Source: Kibdelosporangium philippinense
GTDB lineage: Bacteria > Actinomycetota > Actinomycetes > Mycobacteriales > Pseudonocardiaceae
Assembly: GCF_021390435.2 (NCBI RefSeq)
Contig: NZ_JAJVCN010000002.1
Coordinates: forward strand, 1,054,001 to 1,118,000
Length of the DNA: 64,000 bases
Direction: 5' to 3'
The notes beneath the pieces were generated by a model. That model made no database searches and was not told where the DNA came from. It saw only the letters and a list, made by a program, of their open reading frames with translations. The position numbers and the translations under genes were made by a program. Shown piece after piece: positions 58,303-64,000 of the stretch (position 1 is the first letter of the stretch; each line of letters begins with the position of its first letter).

Positions 58303-58665
58303 TCAACAGTCGCGGCCCGGCAGTGGTTGGACGTACTCGTTGGACACCCAGCGGCCTTCGGAAAGCTTGCGGAAGCCGTTCTGCACGGTCTTCTCCGCGT
58401 CGGCCTCGGCCTTGAGCCGGAACTTGCCGACAATCGGGGACTTCCCGTCCGGAAGCGCGCGCACGTTCAGCACATCCGCGGTCACCGCGACCCGGCACGC
58501 CGTCGTCGCCGGCGCGTTCGCGTTGTTCGCACCGCCGTTTTGCTGTTTCTCGCTGCCAAGCACGTACAAGATGACGACCCCGACCAGCACCGCGACCACG
58601 ATCAGTGTCCGCTTCGGTGCCAACACGATCACCTCTCTCGCCCTGGCCCACAATTTCGTCACCAT
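58303..58665 (-). CDS. Membrane-anchored SH3-like protein
   Basis: A 120-residue protein starting at ATG 58665 (TATACG lies 6 bases before, suggesting a leaderless mRNA). One N-terminal membrane helix (about 15-35, KRTLIVVAVLVGVVILYVLG) is followed by a short polar linker and a bacterial SH3-type domain (VTADVLNVRALPDGKSPIVGKFRL ... WVSNEYVQPL) that may bind cell-wall peptides. The domain holds two Cys (in TTACRVAV and at the C-terminus) that could form a disulfide outside the cell. Confidence 0.82.
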   Translation of the reverse strand: MVTKLWARAREVIVLAPKRTLIVVAVLVGVVILYVLGSEKQQNGGANNANAPATTACRVAVTADVLNVRALPDGKSPIVGKFRLKAEADAEKTVQNGFRKLSEGRWVSNEYVQPLPGRDC

Positions 58666-58808
58666 GAGATACGTATAACGCAACTCACAGTCTTGACAGA
58701 ACCACTGAGCGTGAAGACCACCCGAGTCAGCGATCAACCACCCACGGTGATTATGCCCTGGTGCGCCCCCCATGGGCAGGCCCATGGGGGTCGTTCCAAG
58801 TGCGAACC

Positions 58809-60023
58809 TTAAGCCATCTTGCGCTGCAGGTTCTCGTCCAGGGTGGCCAGGAACTCCTCGGTGGTCTGCCATGCCTGGTCAGGGCCGACGAGCAGGGCGA
58901 GGTCCTTGGTCATCTTGCCGCTCTCGACGGTCTCGATGACGACCTGCTCCAGCGCGTGCGCGAAGCCGGCGACCTCCGGCGTGCTGTCCTGCTTGGCCCG
59001 CGCGTCAAGGCCACGGGTCCACGCGTAGATCGACGCGATCGGGTTGGTCGAGGTCGGCTTGCCAGCCTGGTGCTGGCGGTAGTGCCGGGTGACCGTGCCG
59101 TGCGCGGCCTCGGCCTCGACCTTGCCGTCCGGCGTCATCAGCACCGAGGTCATCAGGCCGAGCGAGCCGAAGCCCTGCGCGACCGTGTCGGACTGCACGT
59201 CACCGTCGTAGTTCTTGCAGGCCCAGACGTAGCCGCCTTCCCACTTCAGCGCGGCCGCGACCATGTCGTCGATCAGCCGGTGCTCGTAGGTCAGGCCCTT
59301 GGCGTCGAAGTCGGCCTTGAACTCGGCCTCGTAGATCTCCTGGAACACGTCCTTGAACATGCCGTCGTAGGCCTTGAGGATCGTGTTCTTGGTGGACATG
59401 TAGACCGGGAACTGGCGCTCGAGGCCGTAGCGCAGTGAGGCGCGCGCGAAGTCCTCGATCGACTTGCGGTAGTTGTACATCGACAGCGCGACGCCGCCGC
59501 CCTCGGGGAAGTTCGCGACCTCGAACTCCATCGCCTCGCCGCCGTCGGCCGGGGTGTAGGTGACGGTCAGCGTGCCGGGGCCGGGCACCTTGAAGTCGGT
59601 GGCCTTGTACTGGTCGCCGTGCGCGTGACGGCCGATGATGATCGGCTTCGTCCAGCCGGGCACGAGCCGGGGGATGTTGGAGATGACGATCGGTTCACGG
59701 AAGATCACGCCGCCGAGGATGTTGCGGATGGTCCCGTTCGGGCTGCGCCACATCTTCTTCAGGCCGAACTCCTCGACCCGCGCCTCGTCCGGCGTGATGG
59801 TGGCGCACTTGACGCCGACGCCGTGACGCGCGATGGCGTTCGCCGCGTCGACCGTGACCTGGTCGTCGGTGGCGTCCCGGTGCTCGATGCCCAGGTCGTA
59901 GTAGTCCAGGTTGATGTCCAGGTACGGGTGGATCAGCTTGTCCTTGATGAACTGCCAGATGATGCGGGTCATCTCGTCGCCGTCGAGCTCGACGACCGTC
60001 CCCTGGACCTTGATCTTGGCCAT
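58809..60023 (-). CDS. icd: NADP-dependent isocitrate dehydrogenase (eukaryote-like dimeric type)
   Basis: A 404-residue TCA enzyme converting isocitrate to 2-oxoglutarate. GDEMTRIIW near the N-terminus, KCATITPDEARVEEF, RSPNGTIRNILGG (substrate-binding Ser/Arg), the metal-binding DDMVAAALKWEGGYVWACKNYDGDVQSD region and GTVTRHYR are typical of the homodimeric IDH1-like class. Full length. It stands alone on the minus strand. Confidence 0.97.
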   Translation of the reverse strand: MAKIKVQGTVVELDGDEMTRIIWQFIKDKLIHPYLDINLDYYDLGIEHRDATDDQVTVDAANAIARHGVGVKCATITPDEARVEEFGLKKMWRSPNGTIRNILGGVIFREPIVISNIPRLVPGWTKPIIIGRHAHGDQYKATDFKVPGPGTLTVTYTPADGGEAMEFEVANFPEGGGVALSMYNYRKSIEDFARASLRYGLERQFPVYMSTKNTILKAYDGMFKDVFQEIYEAEFKADFDAKGLTYEHRLIDDMVAAALKWEGGYVWACKNYDGDVQSDTVAQGFGSLGLMTSVLMTPDGKVEAEAAHGTVTRHYRQHQAGKPTSTNPIASIYAWTRGLDARAKQDSTPEVAGFAHALEQVVIETVESGKMTKDLALLVGPDQAWQTTEEFLATLDENLQRKMA

Positions 60024-60171
60024 CTGCCTGGGTTCCTCTCCCGGGATGTTCTCGTCTTTGAGTCTGCAGTTAACGGTACAAGCGTACTGGTAGCTTGTCC
60101 TGGCCGTGTCGCGGCCATCACTTGGCCAGGATCGTATGACTGCACGGGAGAGGAACGCAGGCTGCGTCGGT

Positions 60172-60918
60172 TCAGCTGCGTCGACGGGCCCTCGCCAACA
60201 TCAGCGCCGCGACACCTCCGATCAGCAACAGTGCGCCGAGCAGCACGTACGCGCCACCGCTGAAGCCGGTGTACGCCAACCCGGATTTACCGGACGTGTT
60301 GTCAGACGCTTCGACGACCGCGGGCACGCTCGACGAAGTCGTGACCGGCGTGGAGCTGCTCGAACTCGAGCTGGAACCAGTACTCGTACTCGTAGTACTC
60401 GTGCTCGTGCTGGTACTCGTCGAGGTCGGCGGTGTGGTCGTCTTCGTCGTGGTCTTGGTTGTCGTGGTCTTCGTCGTTGTCTTTGTCGTAGTCGTGGTCG
60501 TGGTCGTGGTCGTCTTCTTCTTGCCGCACACGAACCAGTGACTGATCTCCGCGGGCTTCCCGCTCGGCACGAGGGGCGAGTGCAAGTCGTTCCACGGCAG
60601 CGAGCCCAAGGCGCCTGGCAGGTACTTGTTGTACGCCGGGCCGCCCTTGACGATCACGCCGGTCACCTCGTACCCGGCCGGAATGGCGGTGATGTCGATA
60701 TAGGTGTTCCCGGTGACATTCGAGGTCACCTGGATCGTTACACCAGCAAGACCCGCTTGGGCGCAGGTCGTGACGTTACCGGCGACGGCAGTCGCCCGCG
60801 GGTCACCAGACTGCGGCGCGCCGGGAGGCTGGGCCGCGATCGCGATGGAGGCGCTGCTGAGCGAGACGCCGAATGAAACGGCGAGTGCGATCAGCGCGCG
60901 ACGGACGTTGCGCTCCAT
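60172..60918 (-). CDS. LAXTG (sortase E) surface protein with Thr/Ser-rich stalk
   Basis: A 248-residue cell-wall protein: Sec signal (1-28), a small N-terminal domain with two Cys (TTCAQ, FVCGKK), a stalk of Thr, Lys and Ser runs (about 137-205) that is probably glycosylated or extended, then L214-A-Y-T-G218, a membrane helix and ARARRRS. LAXTG is the motif of class E sortases of high-GC Gram-positives. The stalk DNA is a near-repetitive ACN array prone to length change. Confidence 0.88.
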   Translation of the reverse strand: MERNVRRALIALAVSFGVSLSSASIAIAAQPPGAPQSGDPRATAVAGNVTTCAQAGLAGVTIQVTSNVTGNTYIDITAIPAGYEVTGVIVKGGPAYNKYLPGALGSLPWNDLHSPLVPSGKPAEISHWFVCGKKKTTTTTTTTTTKTTTKTTTTKTTTKTTTPPTSTSTSTSTSTTSTSTGSSSSSSSSTPVTTSSSVPAVVEASDNTSGKSGLAYTGFSGGAYVLLGALLLIGGVAALMLARARRRS

Positions 60919-61116
60919 GTGAATGTCTCCTTCGGACAGTCCCAGGCACAGGGATCATCGTCAGGGAGCGGAGTAAGCAACTGCTCCATGCGGACTAGTG
61001 ACCTGTCCGTTAACCAGCCGTTATCCGACCGGCGACACCGTCCACAAAGGATCCCCAGGTCAGCGGCGAAAAACGGCTATCCTGCGGAAAGGTGATCTTG
61101 AGGGGGAGTTCCGACG

Positions 61117-61923
61117 ATGGCGACTGGGCCGACGCATGCGATGAGTGGCTTATTGGCGTGGTCAGCGACGACAGCGCTGGCGACGGATCATTCGATCGGC
61201 CAGCTCAGCCCACGTGCATGGGTCGTCGGAGCGGTGCTGGCGACGGGCGCGGCGCTGTTACCCGACCTGGATCACCCGGGGTCAACGGTGTCCAGGACGT
61301 TCGGCTCGATCAGCCAAGGCCTGTCCAACGGAATCAACGCGCTGAGCCACGGCGTGTACCGGCTGACCAGAACCAAACGTGACTCCAACCGCGACGGCGG
61401 ACACCGAGGCCTGACACACACGCTCGTCTTCGCGGTGCTGGCCGCGATCGGCACTACGGCAGTCGTGCAAACCAGCGAGAAATGGGCGTTGCCGGTCCTG
61501 ATGTTCATGTTCGCGGGCCTCGCGGTCCGCGGAATCCTGCACAAGTGGCATCCCCGTAAAGACGCTTTGGTGATCACGCTGACCTCCGCCGGCGTGACGG
61601 CGTTATGTCTGTTGTGGACAGAGCAAACCTCGGCCAACGCGGCTGCTTGTGGTGTGGCAGTGGGAATCGGCTGCATCGCGCACTACATCGGCGACGCGAT
61701 CACCGAGCAGGGTTGCCCAATGCTGTGGCCGATCCCGCTCGGCGGAAAGACGTGGTACCCGGTGGCGCCGCCGAAGATCCTGCGAATGCGAACCGGCGGA
61801 AAGGTGGAGATGGCGGTGATCGGGCCGCTGGTCACGGTCGTCTCGGTGTGGCTGTCGCTGGCGGCGTTACAGCAGGCAGGAGCCATTCCGTCGTTGTGGG
61901 GATTCACCTTCCTGCCTAGTTAG
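61117..61923 (+). CDS. Membrane-bound metal-dependent hydrolase (YdjM/DUF457-like)
   Basis: A 268-residue membrane protein with several helices. THAMSGLLAW (metal His near N-terminus), LLPDLDHPGSTVSRT (Asp-x-Asp-His), HRGLTHT and GDAITEQGCPMLWPIP are the conserved metal-binding blocks of the YdjM family. Related proteins act on membrane lipids or are LexA-regulated. Its stop codon is the first three bases of the next gene's -10 box. Confidence 0.85.
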   Translation: MATGPTHAMSGLLAWSATTALATDHSIGQLSPRAWVVGAVLATGAALLPDLDHPGSTVSRTFGSISQGLSNGINALSHGVYRLTRTKRDSNRDGGHRGLTHTLVFAVLAAIGTTAVVQTSEKWALPVLMFMFAGLAVRGILHKWHPRKDALVITLTSAGVTALCLLWTEQTSANAAACGVAVGIGCIAHYIGDAITEQGCPMLWPIPLGGKTWYPVAPPKILRMRTGGKVEMAVIGPLVTVVSVWLSLAALQQAGAIPSLWGFTFLPS

Positions 61924-61926
61924 AAT
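61921..61926 (+). promoter_or_regulatory. -10 box of a leaderless methyltransferase transcript
   Basis: TAGAAT overlaps the hydrolase stop codon TAG and lies 7 bases before the GTG at 61934. Confidence 0.5.
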
Positions 61927-61933
61927 CCGCCGA

Positions 61934-62527
61934 GTGAACGTGTTCGACGAGCTCGCGGCCGGGTACGACGACGACCTTTTCCACCAAGTGGTGGCAGAGA
62001 AGTTGGTGGGCGGAGTGGCCGATGCCCCACAACCCGGTTTGGTCCTCGACGTCGCAACCGGAACAGGTGCCGCGGCTTTCGCGGCCGTGCAACACCTGGG
62101 TGCACGCTCAGTAGTCGCCCTGGACCTGTCGCCGAAGATGATCGACCGCGCGAAGGTGAAAGCCGCCGTTCAAGACCCGTTGCGCGCGATCACCTGGCAT
62201 GTCGGACCTGCCGTACCCGCGCCCGTTCCAGCCGCGAGCACGGATCTGGTCGTGTGCGCGTCCTCTTTGCACTTCCTTGGCGCATCGGCATTGAAAGACT
62301 GGCAGCGCGTTTTGAAACCCTCTGGCCTGTTGGCCTTCAGCATGCCGCTGGCATCGACTTTCACGCCGTCGCCCGCGTTCGCTTCTTTGCTGGCAACAGA
62401 CATTCCGTTGCCAGCGTCGGTGGACGAAGCCGCGGCCATCGCGGTGCACGCGGGGTTTTCCGACGTGGTCGCGCATCGGCTTGAGGTTTCGTCGCGTGTG
62501 GTGTTCCTGGTGTACGCCGCGAGTTGA
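61934..62527 (+). CDS. Class I SAM-dependent methyltransferase
   Basis: A 197-residue small-molecule type methyltransferase. VLDVATGTGAAAFAA is motif I (SAM binding), VVALDLSPKMI motif II and DLVVCASSLHFL motif IV; VLKPSGLLAFS follows. The substrate cannot be told. It begins 10 bases after the hydrolase gene with its own -10 box overlapping that gene's stop. Confidence 0.88.
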   Translation: MNVFDELAAGYDDDLFHQVVAEKLVGGVADAPQPGLVLDVATGTGAAAFAAVQHLGARSVVALDLSPKMIDRAKVKAAVQDPLRAITWHVGPAVPAPVPAASTDLVVCASSLHFLGASALKDWQRVLKPSGLLAFSMPLASTFTPSPAFASLLATDIPLPASVDEAAAIAVHAGFSDVVAHRLEVSSRVVFLVYAAS

Positions 62528-62637
62528 CCCCAGATTGCCGGGAAATCATCCCGGCCGATATGAGAACAGGCGCCCTGTGCCTGGCGTGCCAGTTCTCCGA
62601 CGATCGGAGTTCCTCCTGCTGAGAAAGGAAGGACCCG

Positions 62638-62862
62638 ATGAAGCTCAGAATTCTGGCCGCGACAGCCGCCGCGGCAGGCGCGCTCGCCGTGCTGCCCGTC
62701 GGCATCGCGACCGCCGCCCCAGCTTGTTGCCCGCCGGGAAAGTCCCTCGAAGGCGAATTCCCGACCCGCGCACAGTGTGAAGCGGCCCGGCCGTTCGACA
62801 TCACGTCATCGTGCAAGTGGAACTCAAACACGGGCCTGTGGGAATTGTGGGTGAGCAACTGA
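62638..62862 (+). CDS. Small secreted Cys-containing peptide A (74 aa)
   Basis: Sec signal (MKLRILAATAAAAGALAVLPVG, cleavage near TAA) and a mature part of about 48 residues: APACCPPGKSLEGEFPTRAQCEAARP, then a fourth Cys and a Trp-rich end (LWELWVSN). AAAGGAAGGAC precedes the ATG. One base overlap (TGATG) with peptide B, its paralogue. Four Cys suggest two disulfides. Could be a secreted antimicrobial, inhibitor or signalling peptide; none established. Confidence 0.75.
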   Translation: MKLRILAATAAAAGALAVLPVGIATAAPACCPPGKSLEGEFPTRAQCEAARPFDITSSCKWNSNTGLWELWVSN

Positions 62863-63074
62863 TGATCCGTACGGTGATGGCGGCCGTGGTAGCCGCAGGC
62901 GCACTCGCTTTGGTGCCGTCAGGAACGGCTGCGGCCTGCTGCAAACCACCGAAGTTCCTCGTCGGCGTGTACCCCACGCTGGCCGAGTGCCAAGCGCACC
63001 AGACCCCGGTCGGCGAGTGCAAGCGACTGGGCGACGGCAGGTGGGGGCTCTACGAGATGGCCGACCCGGTCTGA
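62862..63074 (+). CDS. Small secreted Cys-containing peptide B (70 aa)
   Basis: Sec signal (MIRTVMAAVVAAGALALVPS), then AACCKPPKFLVGVYPTLAECQAHQTPVGECKRL and GRWGLYEM. The mature sequence matches peptide A: double Cys, PPxxxL, G-x-(F/Y)-PT-x-A-x-C, final Cys, and a Trp-containing end. Starts on the stop codon of peptide A, so the two are made together. Confidence 0.75.
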   Translation: MIRTVMAAVVAAGALALVPSGTAAACCKPPKFLVGVYPTLAECQAHQTPVGECKRLGDGRWGLYEMADPV

Positions 63075-63093
63075 GACCTGGCCCGCCGCGTCT

Positions 63094-63489
63094 TCACCGC
63101 GGCGGGCTCGCTTCGTACACCTGGACGATCGACGCGACAACGTCCACTTCAGTCGGGCCGACAATGCGTACCCAGACCAGTTCATGATCAACGCCCTGGC
63201 ACTTGGCGATCGCCCAAGACTCGGGTGACGGCGGCAGGTGGGTCAGCGAGATCTCGTCGACGAAGCCGGGGCCCAGCTCACGTGGCTTCGTCATGGCCAG
63301 GGAATAGATGCCGGACATCGAGATGATCACGTCAGGTTTGCCCGTGCCACGAGTGGACATCAGGGCGACTTCCATCGAGTCCTCATCCCCGAACGCGACG
63401 ACCGTAACCCGTTCAATGAAGTACCCGACACATCCGGACAAGGCCCGTGCCTCGTCCTCCCACCGGTTCCCGACCACGCCGCCGGTCAT
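63094..63489 (-). CDS. Hypothetical protein, 131 aa
   Basis: A soluble protein without signal peptide or membrane segment (MTGGVVGNRWEDEARALSG). VVAFGDEDSMEVALMSTRGTG and VWVRIVGPTEVDVV suggest a beta-rich fold. I do not recognise the family. The upstream partial gene on the same strand ends 21 bases before this start, so they are probably co-transcribed. Confidence 0.6.
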   Translation of the reverse strand: MTGGVVGNRWEDEARALSGCVGYFIERVTVVAFGDEDSMEVALMSTRGTGKPDVIISMSGIYSLAMTKPRELGPGFVDEISLTHLPPSPESWAIAKCQGVDHELVWVRIVGPTEVDVVASIVQVYEASPPR

Positions 63490-63510
63490 ATTCCCCTGCC
63501 CACAAAGTGA

Positions 63511-64000
63511 TCAGTCCGCGTCCTCAAGCAGACGCGCCGCCGCAAGCGGATCCATGCAGTTCGAATACACCTGCTCGCCAGGTGCGAGCGGTCGATCCGG
63601 CATCGCGAATTCGGGATACCAGCCGAACTTGTCACACCCAGGCACAAGCTCGAGAGTCAGCACGAGCAAGCCGTGTGGAATCGAACCAACGATCCTCAGT
63701 GCCACGTATGTGGCGTGATCATCGCTAGCCTGCACGACGATGCCGAGTACCGCGCCCGGGATCTCAGCGACGTGTTCCTTGCCGTCAAGCAATGACGCAC
63801 AGACCAGCCGACGCACAACGACCCGGAGATCACGGACCATCCGGATCGCGGCCTCGGCCCGATACCGATCGAAATCGTCGTCGTTCGCCAGCCAGTCCTG
63901 ACAAGAAGTCTGAGTCGCAGAAACGACACCAGATTCCGCGTTCCGGCGGGCTCTGGAGGCTCTCGCAGCAGTCGCGAACGCCTCGTAGAAGTCGTTTCGA
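63511..64000 (-). CDS. Hypothetical protein, 5' end outside the window
   Basis: The frame is open to the window edge without a clear start, so the gene continues beyond base 64000. Visible residues: DFYEAFATAARASRARRN, SCQDWLANDDDFDRYRAE, then a beta-rich C-terminal part (EIPGAVLGIVVQASDDHATYVALRIVG, GWYPEFAMPDRPLAPGEQVYSNCM). ATG 63840 is a possible internal start, but the upstream in-frame sequence looks coding. No family recognised; same strand and tight spacing with the next hypothetical gene. Confidence 0.55.
   Translation of the reverse strand, partial: RNDFYEAFATAARASRARRNAESGVVSATQTSCQDWLANDDDFDRYRAEAAIRMVRDLRVVVRRLVCASLLDGKEHVAEIPGAVLGIVVQASDDHATYVALRIVGSIPHGLLVLTLELVPGCDKFGWYPEFAMPDRPLAPGEQVYSNCMDPLAAARLLEDAD

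Noticed and set aside
1..64000. tRNA, rRNA, CRISPR arrays and replication origins
   Set aside because: Looked for cloverleaf-like sequences, regularly spaced repeats and DnaA-box clusters by eye; none found.

Overview
The window is high-GC actinobacterial chromosome, most likely from the Pseudonocardiaceae. The evidence is many GTG starts and leaderless promoters, F420 synthesis (fbiC), a type VII-linked NlpC/P60 protein, an LAXTG (sortase E) surface protein, DUF1707 and DUF2637 proteins, paired YbaB proteins, and the gene order pmmB - upp - (acidic conserved protein) - add - deoA - cdd - sdhCDAB, which I recall from mycobacteria. No rRNA, tRNA, CRISPR array, integrase or complete insertion sequence was seen.

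Layout. 1-20 kb: end of a phosphohexomutase gene, a flavodoxin-like protein, a large secreted S8 protease, an M15 lipoprotein, an aldo/keto reductase-MerR operon with a classic MerR promoter, a Doc-like toxin/antitoxin pair with a damaged Fic motif, TetR, upp, DUF1707, DinB, a secreted DUF1996 protein with a CebR-like operator, deoC with a split two-gene ALDH16-type aldehyde dehydrogenase, two tandem unknown paralogues, and a two-gene type VII cassette. 20-35 kb: nucleoside salvage (add, deoA, cdd and a BMP/ABC nucleoside importer), interrupted by a hendecad coiled-coil gene and by a membrane NACHT ATPase with a small partner on the opposite strand. 35-39.7 kb: sdhCDAB, then a vapBC module bracketed by two copies of a palindromic repeat. 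39.7-49.8 kb: S1 protease, two tandem near-identical M6 metalloproteases, and an active DD-carboxypeptidase beside a catalytically dead paralogue. 49.8-64 kb: trpS, fbiC, a short metG behind a putative Met leader peptide, an RDD protein and a DUF2637 protein separated by a MITE, xth, icd, a surface protein, and small secreted Cys peptides.

How it fits together. The salvage genes form a pathway: BMP/ABC uptake of nucleosides, deamination (Add, Cdd), phosphorolysis (DeoA), probable mutase step (the PmmB-like protein), cleavage of deoxyribose-5-phosphate (DeoC), oxidation of the acetaldehyde (ALDH pair), uracil recovery (Upp), and carbon flow into the TCA cycle (sdh, icd). Many secreted peptidases suggest a saprophytic, polymer-degrading life.

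Most unusual features: (i) seven copies of an intergenic palindrome (CTCGTGAGTGGTTA...TAACCACTCACGAG), some extended by perfectly matched copy-specific arms and one with 10-bp direct repeats; (ii) the NACHT cassette between deoA and cdd; (iii) a possible Met-responsive leader before metG; (iv) several candidate pseudoenzymes (S11, Fic/Doc, second ALDH domain).
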